DNA of 14,129 bases from Candidatus Aminicenantota bacterium (GCA_030673995.1 DAOUYU010000023.1:1-14129), one strand, 5' to 3'. Positions 1 to 7,756 are shown, counted from the stretch's first letter. Numbers and translations are program-made. The notes: generated by a model from the sequence alone, not told the origin.

Positions 1-1199
1 TCAAAGCAGGGGAGGAGCTCCACTTTAACTTCCGCCTCCTTTTGACTCCTTTCAAAATCCTTGACACAAAAGCCCAGTGGAATACACGCTTTTACCATAG
101 TTTTAAGCCGGTGAAGGAAATAGCCGCGACCGGCGCCAACACCATTAATGTTCACCACGCCAACGAAATCAATCCCTACATCAATTATCCTTTTCTCCGC
201 CCGAAAGAGATGAAAACCTATATCGATGAGGCTCACAGGCTTGGTTTCAAAGTCAAGATCTACTACACGGTGAGGGAGCTTACTAACCGCGCGCCTGAAA
301 TTTTTGCCTTACGAAGCCTGGGAGATGAAATTTTATCCTATGGACAGGGAGGCGGATTTTCCTGGCTGCAGGAGCATCTGGGGTCCAACTACATAGCAGG
401 ATGGTTCGTGCCTAAACTAAAGGACGCTGCGGTTATCAACAGCGGGGTATCACGCTGGCACAATTATTATCTTGAAGGCCTCAACTGGCTGGCCAGGAAC
501 GTAGGCATTGACGGCCTTTATATCGATGATGTGGCCTTTGACCGTATCGTTATGAAGCGAGTGAGGAAGATTCTGGACCGTAACCGCAAGGGAGCTCTTA
601 TCGATTTACACTCAGCGAATCAGTTCAATATAAGGGATGGATTTGCTAACAGCGCCAATCTTTATCTTGAGCACTTCCCTTATTTAAACAGACTCTGGTT
701 CGGGGAGTATTTTGATTACGATTCTTCTCCTGATTTCTGGCTGGTTGAGGTATCCGGTATTCCTTTTGGCCTAATGGGCGAGATGCTTCAGGATGGGGGC
801 AATCCCTGGCGCGGTATGGTGTACGGTATGACAAGCCGCCTTCCATGGGCAGGGAATCCCTCCCACCTCTGGAAAGTCTGGGATGATTTCGGTATTCAGG
901 AATCTGAAATGGTTGGTTACTGGGTCTCTTCCTGCCCGGTTAGAACGGACAATAAGGACATTCTGGCCACAGCGTATGTGAAGAAGGATAAAGTCCTGAT
1001 TTCTATAGCAAGCTGGGCCAAGAGAAGGGTAAATTGTCGGCTTCAAATAGACTGGAATGTGTTGGGATTGAACGCAAGTAAAGCCCAGCTCCGTGCTCCA
1101 TTTATCAAGGATTTTCAGGGTTTGGCTGTGTTTAAACATACGGATAGAATCCCTGTTGAACCAGGTAAAGGCTGGCTTCTGCTCCTCAGCGAGAAATAA
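1..1199 (+). CDS. Glycoside-hydrolase-like protein, DUF6067-type (5' truncated by window edge)
   Basis: The reading frame is open from base 3 to the TAA at 1197-1199, so the first visible TTG (base 42) is internal and the N-terminal part lies outside the window. About 399 residues are visible. The junction sequence LLTPFKILDTKAQWNTRFYH and the segment HHANEINPYINYPF (about 153-194) match my memory of the DUF6067/GH123-related family, which carries an N-terminal beta-sandwich and a TIM-barrel-like hydrolase domain. An acidic motif YIDDVAFDR (about 519-545) sits where a barrel strand with catalytic carboxylates is expected. Further aromatic-rich segments (GEYFDYDSSPDFW, NPWRGMVYGMTSRLPW) fit a sugar-binding cleft, and the C-terminus has a small beta-rich domain. 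Probable role: degradation of a polysaccharide or glycan; the substrate is unknown. Family recognition is from memory; the catalytic assignment is inference. It has the normal moderate G+C of the left part of the window. Confidence 0.62.
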   Translation, partial: KAGEELHFNFRLLLTPFKILDTKAQWNTRFYHSFKPVKEIAATGANTINVHHANEINPYINYPFLRPKEMKTYIDEAHRLGFKVKIYYTVRELTNRAPEIFALRSLGDEILSYGQGGGFSWLQEHLGSNYIAGWFVPKLKDAAVINSGVSRWHNYYLEGLNWLARNVGIDGLYIDDVAFDRIVMKRVRKILDRNRKGALIDLHSANQFNIRDGFANSANLYLEHFPYLNRLWFGEYFDYDSSPDFWLVEVSGIPFGLMGEMLQDGGNPWRGMVYGMTSRLPWAGNPSHLWKVWDDFGIQESEMVGYWVSSCPVRTDNKDILATAYVKKDKVLISIASWAKRRVNCRLQIDWNVLGLNASKAQLRAPFIKDFQGLAVFKHTDRIPVEPGKGWLLLLSEK

Positions 1200-1351
1200 G
1201 GGTAGGGAAAGAGTAGAAATAGAGTAGAAATAGGAATGTCAAATGTTGAGACGCGACCCCATTTTTTCTTGAATTGAAAAAAAAGAAACAAATTGATAGA
1301 GTAAATAGGCATAATGACCTCTAATTCTATGAGAGAAAGGGAGAAAAGAGT
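1200..1351. other. Intergenic region with short tandem repeat and GC-rich remnant
   Basis: This 152-bp gap holds two tandem copies of AGAGTAGAAAT from about 1209, then a compositionally different stretch (GTCAAATGTTGAGACGCGACC, about 1238-1257), followed by an AT-rich segment leading to the dipeptidase gene. I see no intrinsic terminator for the upstream gene and no well-spaced sigma70 promoter; TTGATA at 1293-1298 and CATAAT at 1310-1315 are only 11 bp apart. The sequence ending in GACCCC recalls the edges of dispersed elements linked to REP-type transposases in some uncultured phyla, but that is a memory-based guess. Confidence 0.35.
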
Positions 1352-2890
1352 ATGAGAGTAAAAAAAATATTGTCCAGTATCTTTATTTTCCTGCTTCTGG
1401 TGATATTCACCGCACCTTTTGTCTCTGCCGATTGTTTTACAGTCATCGTTGGAAAAAAAGCTTCGGCAGATGGTTCTGTGTTGTTCGGCCACAATGAACA
1501 AAATGGTGGGCGCAGGATCATTAACTACCGTTACATACCGAGAATAAAATATAAACCCGGCACCATGGTTATACTAAAAAATGGCGGCACCCTTCCGGAA
1601 ATTGCGGAGACCTATGCGCTGATATGGCAGGGAAATCCAGGCGTTGAATTTGGTGATTCCTATTTTAATGAATGGGGAGTAGTGGTGAGTTCAGACTCTT
1701 GCGGAACACGGGAAGATCCCTTCAAAGAGCTTGTAGCCCGCGGCGACATAACAGACGGGGGCATAGGGTATATGCTCAGACGTCTCATCGCCCAGAGGGC
1801 CAGAACAGCAAGAGAAGGTGTCCGAATTGCCGGAGAGCTTCTCAATCGTTTTGGCTATTCTGCTTCAGGGCGCTCCTACATGATAGCGGACCCCAACGAG
1901 GCCTGGGTGCTGGCCGTTGCCAGGGGAAAACACTGGATAGCGCAGAGATGTCCTGACGATGAAGTGGTGCTCCTTCCAAATATCCATATAATAGGCCCTG
2001 AAGCAAATTTAAAAAACACACAAAATGTTATTGCCTCTCCGGGTCTTGTTGATTACGCGATAAAGCGTGGCTGGTATGACCCTGCCAGCGGCAAGCCGTT
2101 TAGTTTTAAAGATGCCTTTAACAGACCCATGAGAAAAGGTGGCTTCGGGGGTAAGAATGGCTGTGACCCGCGTCAATGGTATGCGCAATCCATGGTCATC
2201 GGCGGCCTCATTGAATTGCCTGTAAAAGAGCCTCTTTCCTTCTCAGTCAGGCCGGCTCATAAAATGACAGTAGAAGATGTGGCCAAGATTCTCAGGAGTC
2301 ACAGCGAGGGAACCCCGTTTGATACTTTTAAGAACTCTAGATCTGGCTCTCCACATCTTACGAGAAGTGCTGGGAGTATCTGCAGCAAAGGTACACAGGA
2401 GGGAGCTGTTTACCAGTTGAGAAACTGGCTGCCAAAGGAAGTCGGTTGTCTTGTCTGGCGAACAACGGCGGCACCATGCAGCAATGTTCTTACGCCCTGG
2501 TATCTGGGCATCACAGAAACTCCTAAAGTCTACTATAAAGCAGGGGATATAGAAGAGCAGTTGAAGGTGGCCAATCATTTTAATTATCCGGCAGAAAAGT
2601 TTACCTACGACCCTGAATTCGCCTTTGATGTTTTTAATACACTGGAGAATCTTGTCGACCTCAATTATAGGAGAGCCATAAAAGTTGTTCGGTCTGTCTG
2701 GGAGCCTTTTGAAAAGGCACAGTTCGACCTTCAATCTGCAGTGGAGGAAACGGCTCTTAACCTCCTAAAAAAAGACAAAGCTCTGGCAAGACAGTTTTTA
2801 ACCGACTATACTTCCTCCAGGGCATTGCTTGCTTTGAACAAGGCTAAAGAGCTTAACAAAAAGTTAAGAACCCTGTTCTGGTCTAACTGA
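1352..2890 (+). CDS. Secreted C69-family dipeptidase (PepD/U34 type)
   Basis: Encodes a 512-residue N-terminal-nucleophile peptidase that would release amino acids from dipeptides outside the cytoplasm. A hydrophobic signal peptide (residues about 5-24) ends in VSA-DC, leaving Cys28 near the new N-terminus; in C69 enzymes this Cys, exposed by processing, is the nucleophile. CFTVIVGKKASADGSVL matches the family signature (C-T-x-x-x-V-G-K-x-A-S-x-D-G-S). Later family blocks are visible: the NEWGVVVSSDS region, the SYMIADPNEAWVL strand pair, WYDPASGKPFSFKDAF, the LRSHSEGTPFD motif, and SICSKGTQEGAV with LVWRTTAAPCSNVLTPWY. Length fits the family (about 450-550). ATG 1352 is preceded by AAAGGGA around 1336-1342. 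The permease gene begins 9 bp after the stop, suggesting cotranscription and a digestion-plus-uptake role. Exact specificity cannot be read from sequence. Confidence 0.9.
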   Translation: MRVKKILSSIFIFLLLVIFTAPFVSADCFTVIVGKKASADGSVLFGHNEQNGGRRIINYRYIPRIKYKPGTMVILKNGGTLPEIAETYALIWQGNPGVEFGDSYFNEWGVVVSSDSCGTREDPFKELVARGDITDGGIGYMLRRLIAQRARTAREGVRIAGELLNRFGYSASGRSYMIADPNEAWVLAVARGKHWIAQRCPDDEVVLLPNIHIIGPEANLKNTQNVIASPGLVDYAIKRGWYDPASGKPFSFKDAFNRPMRKGGFGGKNGCDPRQWYAQSMVIGGLIELPVKEPLSFSVRPAHKMTVEDVAKILRSHSEGTPFDTFKNSRSGSPHLTRSAGSICSKGTQEGAVYQLRNWLPKEVGCLVWRTTAAPCSNVLTPWYLGITETPKVYYKAGDIEEQLKVANHFNYPAEKFTYDPEFAFDVFNTLENLVDLNYRRAIKVVRSVWEPFEKAQFDLQSAVEETALNLLKKDKALARQFLTDYTSSRALLALNKAKELNKKLRTLFWSN

Positions 2891-2899
2891 CCTTTTAGA

Positions 2900-4309
2900 G
2901 TGAAGATAAATAAGCCTGTTTCGGCAGAGAATGAAAGCGCAGGCTTGTCCAGGCGACTCGGTCTGTTCGATTCGACTATGATGATGGTGGGAATCGTTAT
3001 CGGTTCCGGAATCTATTTGACTACAGGGATCATAGCTAAAGACCTCCCTTCAGCCGGGCTGATTTTAGTGGCGTGGTTTGTTGGAGGCCTTCTCATTCTT
3101 GCCGGTGCATTGACTTATGCCGAACTCGGTGTGGCCTTACCTGAGGCAGGGGGGCAGTATGTCTACCTCAGAGAAGCCTATGGGCCGCTCTTCGGATTTC
3201 TGTTCGGATGGAAAATGTTCCTGGTTAATATGACCGGATCTATCGCTGCCCTGGGAGTGGCTTTTGCTGTCTATTTTGGATACTTTTTTCCTGCACTCTC
3301 AACAAAAAGAATCATTTTTTCCACGAGAATTGGTGTCTTTCAAAGGAGCTTCGAATATACACTATCTATGGGCCAAGTGGTTGCTGTGGCCGTTATCCTG
3401 CTTTTATCAGCATTTAACTATATCGGAGTAGGTTTCGGCAAGATGATCCAGAACGTGTTGACCGTGATAAAGATTGGAACACTTCTGGCTTTTATTATTC
3501 TGAGCTTTACTTTAGGAAAAGGAATGTCTGTCGATCTATCCCTCAATCCGGGCGGATTGGACATTGGCCAACTTGCAATCGGGTTTGGCTTTGCCCTCAT
3601 AGCTGTTTTTTGGGCTTTCGATGGCTGGAACAATATCAATTACGTTGCCGGAGAGATCAAGAATCCCAAACGGAATCTCACCTTTGCTCTCATTTTTGGG
3701 ACAATAGGAATAACCGTACTTTATGTTCTCACTAATATTGTCTATTTCCTTGCCCTCACTATTAACGAAATGAAGGGAGTTGTCAGGGTTGCAGAAAAGG
3801 CAACGACCACACTTTTCGGGCCAACTGCAGCCGGTCTCCTCTCGGCAATGGTGCTTCTATCCGTTTTTGGGGCGTTGAACGGGGCGATATTTGCCGGGCC
3901 TCGTGTATATTATGCTATGGCAAGGGATAGGCTGTTTTTTAAAAAAGTAGGTGAAGTCCATCCTCGTTTTAAGACTCCGGCATTTTCCATTCTTATTCAG
4001 GCTGTTTGGGCCAGTATTCTTGCCTTAACCGGTACTTTTGAGCAGCTTATAATCTATGCAATGTTTGCTGGGGTACTTTTCTGGGCTGCGGCGGCGGCAT
4101 CCATTTTTACCTTGAGAAGGAAATGTCCTCACCTCCCACGACCTTATAAAGCATGGGGGTATCCTGTTATACCAATGGCTTTTATAATCGCCTTATCAGG
4201 CGTTTTGATCACCACCCTGATAAAAAGGCCGGTTCAGTCCTTAGCGGGATTGGGATTTGTGATGATAGGTGTTCCGGTTTATTATTTATGGAAGAAGAAA
4301 AAAGAATAA
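2900..4309 (+). CDS. APC-superfamily amino-acid permease
   Basis: A 469-residue polytopic inner-membrane transporter with about 12 hydrophobic segments. The first helix carries GIVIGSGIY, the APC substrate-binding glycine motif; TM2 ends in ALTYAELG, followed by PEAGGQYVYLREAYGP, and the FAFDGWNNINYVAGEIKNP-like region (here WAFDGWNNINYVAGEIKNP) is the TM6 motif typical of the LAT branch. PRVYYAMARDRLFF and the hydrophobic C-terminal helices also fit. It probably takes up one or more amino acids, by antiport or proton-coupled transport. The start is GTG at 2900, with no clear Shine-Dalgarno site, 9 bp after the dipeptidase stop, so translational coupling is likely. Pairing with a secreted dipeptidase suggests that it imports the released products. 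The gene ends 3 bp before the end of the convergent guanidino-enzyme gene, with no terminator between them. Confidence 0.9.
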   Translation: MKINKPVSAENESAGLSRRLGLFDSTMMMVGIVIGSGIYLTTGIIAKDLPSAGLILVAWFVGGLLILAGALTYAELGVALPEAGGQYVYLREAYGPLFGFLFGWKMFLVNMTGSIAALGVAFAVYFGYFFPALSTKRIIFSTRIGVFQRSFEYTLSMGQVVAVAVILLLSAFNYIGVGFGKMIQNVLTVIKIGTLLAFIILSFTLGKGMSVDLSLNPGGLDIGQLAIGFGFALIAVFWAFDGWNNINYVAGEIKNPKRNLTFALIFGTIGITVLYVLTNIVYFLALTINEMKGVVRVAEKATTTLFGPTAAGLLSAMVLLSVFGALNGAIFAGPRVYYAMARDRLFFKKVGEVHPRFKTPAFSILIQAVWASILALTGTFEQLIIYAMFAGVLFWAAAAASIFTLRRKCPHLPRPYKAWGYPVIPMAFIIALSGVLITTLIKRPVQSLAGLGFVMIGVPVYYLWKKKKE

Positions 4310-4312
4310 GGA

Positions 4313-5254
4313 TTATTTACTGACCGGGTCGCGTTTAAGAACTGCGGTCATACAGTGGATGGAGCCCCATCCTTTACGCAGTTCGGATATCTCTACCTCG
4401 TTCACCTGGATGTCGTGGTGTTCCAAGAATTTTTTTGTTTCGGGAGATCCGGAGGCCATGACAACGGAACCGGGTGATAAAGTGACAAAGTTAAGAGCCA
4501 GGTTATCTGTTTCTTCTGGGGATGGTGCCTCAAAAAGCGTAAATCCCCCTTTTTTAAGAGCATTCCAGACATCCCAGGGAAAACGCGCGGGATCTATGAT
4601 CGCTGTTTTTTTATCAACGAAGCTTACGATACTGTCAATATGTGCATAACCGTAAGGAATTTGTAGATGTAAGAAATTCTCCACTCCCATGGGCCGGAGC
4701 ACTTCTTCTATTTGACGAACACCTTCTATATTGGCACGATTTCCTGTGCCGATAATCACTGTTTTGGCATCTGCCCAGAGACAGCATGCCATTTCAAATA
4801 TACCCCTACCGGAGATAGTTCTAATTATAGGAACACCCACTGCTGCCAGCGCTTCGGCTGCGAACCTTTCCTCACCGCGCCTGCAGGCCATTGCCTGTCT
4901 TCCGATAATCGCTCCCTCTGGCGTCATAAGGACTGTATCCCTCATAAAAAGGGCATTGGGTCTGTCTTCTCGCATCTTCTCTACGTAATGGACTGTGATT
5001 CCGAGTGAGCGGTAGATATCAGCAAGGGCATCGTGTTGTTCCCGGGCGATCTTTGGGTCCATTATTCCAAGCCATCGATACTTTTCCGGATCTTTTACGT
5101 GTTCAATCTCAGGGCCAGGGCGTCTTAATAGAACGGCTCTCAGAGTTCCTGCTTCTGAATCGCACCCCCAATCTCCTCCCCAGTGTGTCGACAGCTCCTC
5201 CTGTATGGATGTTTCAAGGGAGAGCCAGGACTTCTTTGTTTTAGCCGGTTTCAT
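4313..5254 (-). CDS. Guanidine-modifying enzyme (arginine deiminase / DDAH / amidinotransferase superfamily)
   Basis: A 313-residue cytoplasmic protein (no signal peptide) of the pentein-fold superfamily that hydrolyses or transfers guanidino groups. The catalytic set is visible: Asp106 in MRDTVLM, Glu154 in IFEMACCLW, His205 and Asp207 in YAHIDSIVSF, and the nucleophile Cys301 in GSIHCMTAVL near the C-terminus. The order Asp, Glu, His-x-Asp, Cys is that of arginine deiminases and dimethylargininases. The usual EGGD or EGAD motif is altered to EMAC, so the Asp four positions on is Cys157. Length suits DDAH/short amidinotransferase-like enzymes rather than full ADI (about 410). The ATG at 5254 has a good GAGAGG site 6 bases upstream (5261-5266). 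It lies 65 bp downstream of the PilZ gene on the same strand. It could act on arginine, a methylated arginine or another guanidino compound; with the adjacent dipeptidase and permease it suggests amino-acid catabolism. Confidence 0.8.
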   Translation of the reverse strand: MKPAKTKKSWLSLETSIQEELSTHWGGDWGCDSEAGTLRAVLLRRPGPEIEHVKDPEKYRWLGIMDPKIAREQHDALADIYRSLGITVHYVEKMREDRPNALFMRDTVLMTPEGAIIGRQAMACRRGEERFAAEALAAVGVPIIRTISGRGIFEMACCLWADAKTVIIGTGNRANIEGVRQIEEVLRPMGVENFLHLQIPYGYAHIDSIVSFVDKKTAIIDPARFPWDVWNALKKGGFTLFEAPSPEETDNLALNFVTLSPGSVVMASGSPETKKFLEHHDIQVNEVEISELRKGWGSIHCMTAVLKRDPVSK

Positions 5255-5260
5255 TAATTG

Positions 5261-5266
5261 CCTCTC
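5261..5266 (-). promoter_or_regulatory. Ribosome binding site of the guanidino-enzyme gene
   Basis: On the minus strand GAGAGG lies 6 bases before the ATG at 5254-5252. It supports this start over internal ATGs. Confidence 0.6.
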
Positions 5267-5286
5267 GTCATAAATCAGTTTTGCGG

Positions 5287-5314
5287 ATTAAATTTGAATT
5301 GCAAGAACATGCAA
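5287..5314 (-). promoter_or_regulatory. Weak possible promoter for the guanidino-enzyme gene
   Basis: Minus-strand TTGCAT (5309-5314) and TTTAAT (5287-5292) are separated by 16 bp in the gap between the PilZ stop and the guanidino-enzyme start. The match is poor and the gap is AT-rich, so read-through from the PilZ promoter may be enough. Confidence 0.2.
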
Positions 5315-5319
5315 AGGAT

Positions 5320-5799
5320 CTATTCGCCAGAGGAAGGGAGTTCTAACACGGTCTTGAGTTCCTTCATAGCGTTGGGAGGCAGACTGATGAACTCGAGACC
5401 CATGTCAAAAGGGGAAGAGGATCCTTTGGGAAGGGGCCTTACCCAAACAACCTGGGCTGTAACCGTTAATGAGTGGCCTTTAGGAAGAAACAGCTCGATT
5501 TCCAGCCGTTTCCCTTTTCTGATCCGTTCATTACTAAAAAGCCGCACGCCGCCGAGGCTGATGTCAGAGATTTCGTGTTTTGATCCTGCGGTGCTGACAG
5601 CACGGTATAAAACCGGTGCTCTCACCCGGGGAAATTGTCGTCTGGTGATTACAGTTTTTTTTGGCTTTGTTTCTTTTTTCCGTTTTGTTGTTTTCTTGGG
5701 CTTTGTTGCTTTTTTTAGTGTTGTTTCTTTTTTCGATGTTGCTGCTTTTTTTGACGTTGTTACTTTCTTGGATTTTGTTACTTTTCTTGGCTTTTTCAC
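5320..5799 (-). CDS. PilZ-domain protein with Lys-rich hexad-repeat N-terminal tail
   Basis: A 159-residue protein in two parts. Residues 1-50 form a basic low-complexity tail in which a KK pair recurs every six residues (about seven hexads of the form TSKKxx or KPKKxx). Residues 52-155 form a PilZ domain: the cyclic-di-GMP-binding RxxxR motif is Arg54-Arg58 (RRQFPR) and the DxSxxG motif is Asp79-Ser81-Gly84 (DISLGG), followed by the beta-barrel strands with VVWVRPLP and DMGLEFISL. Both binding motifs are intact, so c-di-GMP binding is expected. The start is GTG at 5799-5797; the upstream frame has a stop near 5851 and no ATG, and AGAGGGA (5811-5817) lies 11 bases away. The tail could bind nucleic acid or an acidic partner, as histone-H1-like tails do; that is inference. 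A strong promoter is visible just upstream. Confidence 0.85.
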   Translation of the reverse strand: MKKPRKVTKSKKVTTSKKAATSKKETTLKKATKPKKTTKRKKETKPKKTVITRRQFPRVRAPVLYRAVSTAGSKHEISDISLGGVRLFSNERIRKGKRLEIELFLPKGHSLTVTAQVVWVRPLPKGSSSPFDMGLEFISLPPNAMKELKTVLELPSSGE

Positions 5800-5832
5800 G
5801 TGCTTGCTGTTCCCTCTAAGGAATATGAACTT

Positions 5833-5861
5833 AGGATAGAATAACAGGATTTATTTGTCAA
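5833..5861 (-). promoter_or_regulatory. Sigma70-like promoter for the PilZ gene
   Basis: On the minus strand TTGACA (5856-5861, exact consensus) and TATCCT (5833-5838) are separated by 17 bp. Transcription would start near 5826, giving a leader of about 27 nt before the GTG. Confidence 0.6.
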
Positions 5862-5866
5862 TGGTA

Positions 5867-5886
5867 AAAAGGAGATAATTCCTTTT
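5867..5886. promoter_or_regulatory. Inverted repeat between divergent promoters, possible operator
   Basis: Perfect 7-bp arms AAAAGGA (5867-5873) and TCCTTTT (5880-5886) flank GATAAT. The dyad begins 5 bp upstream of the PilZ -35 box and ends about 27 bp before the -35 box of the divergent promoter. Its place suits a regulator site; it is not followed by a gene end, so a terminator role is unlikely. Confidence 0.4.
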
Positions 5887-5913
5887 GAATCGCGGCAGGA
5901 ATCGCTGCATTTT

Positions 5914-5942
5914 TTGACTTCATATATTTCCTGTGCTATAAG
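5914..5942 (+). promoter_or_regulatory. Sigma70-like promoter with extended -10 for the lipoprotein esterase
   Basis: TTGACT (5914-5919) and TATAAG (5937-5942) are 17 bp apart, and TGC just before the -10 makes an extended -10 element. Transcription would start near 5949, about 47 nt before the ATG at 5996. Confidence 0.55.
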
Positions 5943-5981
5943 CTTTTTATTCTATAACAAAGCAACTTTTAAGGACTTTCC

Positions 5982-5990
5982 AGGAGGTGA
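5982..5990 (+). promoter_or_regulatory. Very strong Shine-Dalgarno site that decides the start codon
   Basis: AGGAGGTGA at 5982-5990 is complementary to the 16S rRNA 3' end over nine bases. The GTG within it (5987) is in frame with the gene but is part of the site itself; the ATG at 5996, 8 bases after AGGAGG, is the proper start. Confidence 0.8.
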
Positions 5991-5995
5991 TTCCT

Positions 5996-7756
5996 ATGAG
6001 GAAGCAAAAAGTAAGAATATTGACTCTACTACTGCCAGTTTTAATCACACTTATAACCTTGATGCCTGCATGCCAGATCAAGGAGGCTGTTCAAGTCAGG
6101 AAGCTGCGGTTTGGAATTTCATTTCCAGAGGAACAGAGCAAAGAAGCTCTTGACGGACGAGTGCTTTTAATGGTCTCAACGGATGGAAGTCGTGAGCCGC
6201 GCTTTCAGATCAGTGATAGCCCGGATACGCAGCTCATTTTCGGCATCGATGTTGATGGTCTAAAACCAGAGGAAGAGGCTGTGATTGATGAACGTGTGTT
6301 TGGCTATCCTTTAGAAAGCATTTCAGAAATCCCGCCCGGGGAATACTGGGTCCAGGCGCTCCTTCATGTCTATGAGACTTTTCATCGTGCTGACGGCCAT
6401 GTTGTAAAGCTCCCCATGGATAGGGGAGAGGGACAGCACTGGAACCGGGCGCCGGGCAACCTTTACAGCACACCGAAGAAGGTCAGGTTCGATCCCCGGA
6501 AAGAAAAGATGATTAAAATCACTCTGGATCAAAAAATCCCTCTAATCCCACAGCCCAAAGATACAAAATACATAAAGCATATCAAAATTCAGAGTAAGCT
6601 TTTGACTGAGTTCTGGGGGCGCCCCATGTATCTCGGCGCATGTGTGCTTGTGCCCGAAGGTTTTGATGAGCATTCTGAAGCACGCTACCCGCTGGTTATC
6701 AATCATGGCCATTTTCCATACACTTTCAGCGGATTTCGTGAGACTCCACCAGACCCGGATCTAAAGCCCGTGTACAGTGAGAGATTCAGGCTCGAAGGAT
6801 ACAACAGGATCGTTCAGGAATATGCTCACACCTTTTACAAGGAGTGGACTGGCCCGGATTTTCCGAGAATGGTTCTTATAGAAATTCAACATGCAAATCC
6901 CTATTACGACGACTCTTACGCGGTGAATTCAGCGAATCTCGGGCCTTATGGGGATGCCATAACCTATGAGCTGATCCCTCATATCGAGAAAAGATTCCAT
7001 TGCATCGGCGAGGGCTGGGCGCGGTTTCTTTACGGCGGATCGACAGGAGGTTGGGAAGCCCTTGCCGTTCAGGTCTTTTATCCCGATGAATACAACGGCT
7101 GCTGGGCAGCCTGCCCTGATCCGATCGATTTTCGTGCTTATACTATTGTCAACATCTATGAACATGAAAATGCGTATTACGTTGATAGCATGTTCAAACG
7201 AACCCCAAGGCCCGGCCGCAGGAATTATCTGGGTGAAATCGGTTCGACCCTTGAAGAGATGAATCACCGGGAGCTTGTTCTCGGAACAAACTCCCGGTCA
7301 GGAAACCAGTGGGATATCTGGCAGGCTGTATATTCGCCTGTCGGCAAAGATGGGTATCCCGAGCCAATCTGGGATAAACTGACAGGAGAGATTGACCATT
7401 CGGTTGCCGAATACTGGAAGGAGAATTTTGACTTGAGTCATATCCTTAGGCGCGATTGGAAGATCTTCGGCCCCAAGCTAAAGGGGAAGATCCGTATTTA
7501 CTGTGGAGATATGGACAACTATTATCTGAACAATGCTGTTTACCTGACGGAGGAATTTCTCAAAAGCACAAAAGATCCTTATTATGATGGAGTTGTGGAT
7601 TACGGAGACAGGGCTGAGCACTGCTGGAACGGGGACCATACAAGGCCGAATGCGATTTCACGTTTGAGATACCATCAGATGTTTATTCCAGAGATTGTGG
7701 AGCGCATTCTTAAAACCGCCCCGCCAGGAGCTGATCTAAAAAGCTGGCGGTATTAA
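5996..7756 (+). CDS. Probable lipoprotein esterase, alpha/beta-hydrolase fold (PF00756-like)
   Basis: A 586-residue exported protein using ATG 5996. The N-terminus is basic, then hydrophobic (residues about 8-22), ending in LMPAC with Cys26 as a possible lipidated residue; the lipobox is imperfect, so simple secretion is possible. Residues about 35-190 form a beta-rich domain of unknown role. The hydrolase domain follows (about 205-570): strand plus NHGHFP oxyanion-type region, PYGDAITYELIPHIEKRF as in putative esterases of the esterase D type, nucleophile elbow YGGSTGGW with Ser349, an acid candidate Asp505 or Asp507 in GDMDNYYLN, and His542 or His548 in the EHCWNGDH segment. All triad parts are thus available. 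The substrate is unknown; an ester of a sugar or a peptide-like compound is possible. It stands alone on its own promoter, with the PLP-enzyme gene 66 bp downstream. Confidence 0.7.
   Translation: MRKQKVRILTLLLPVLITLITLMPACQIKEAVQVRKLRFGISFPEEQSKEALDGRVLLMVSTDGSREPRFQISDSPDTQLIFGIDVDGLKPEEEAVIDERVFGYPLESISEIPPGEYWVQALLHVYETFHRADGHVVKLPMDRGEGQHWNRAPGNLYSTPKKVRFDPRKEKMIKITLDQKIPLIPQPKDTKYIKHIKIQSKLLTEFWGRPMYLGACVLVPEGFDEHSEARYPLVINHGHFPYTFSGFRETPPDPDLKPVYSERFRLEGYNRIVQEYAHTFYKEWTGPDFPRMVLIEIQHANPYYDDSYAVNSANLGPYGDAITYELIPHIEKRFHCIGEGWARFLYGGSTGGWEALAVQVFYPDEYNGCWAACPDPIDFRAYTIVNIYEHENAYYVDSMFKRTPRPGRRNYLGEIGSTLEEMNHRELVLGTNSRSGNQWDIWQAVYSPVGKDGYPEPIWDKLTGEIDHSVAEYWKENFDLSHILRRDWKIFGPKLKGKIRIYCGDMDNYYLNNAVYLTEEFLKSTKDPYYDGVVDYGDRAEHCWNGDHTRPNAISRLRYHQMFIPEIVERILKTAPPGADLKSWRY

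Noticed and set aside
42..44. TTG at 42 as the start of the glycosidase-like gene
   Set aside because: The frame is open to the left window edge and the upstream residues continue the family sequence, so the gene is truncated.
5258..5839. 193-codon plus-strand open frame opposite the PilZ gene
   Set aside because: It is the antisense of the Lys-rich repeat (giving Phe/Val-rich sequence) and of the PilZ domain, whose motifs are clear on the minus strand.
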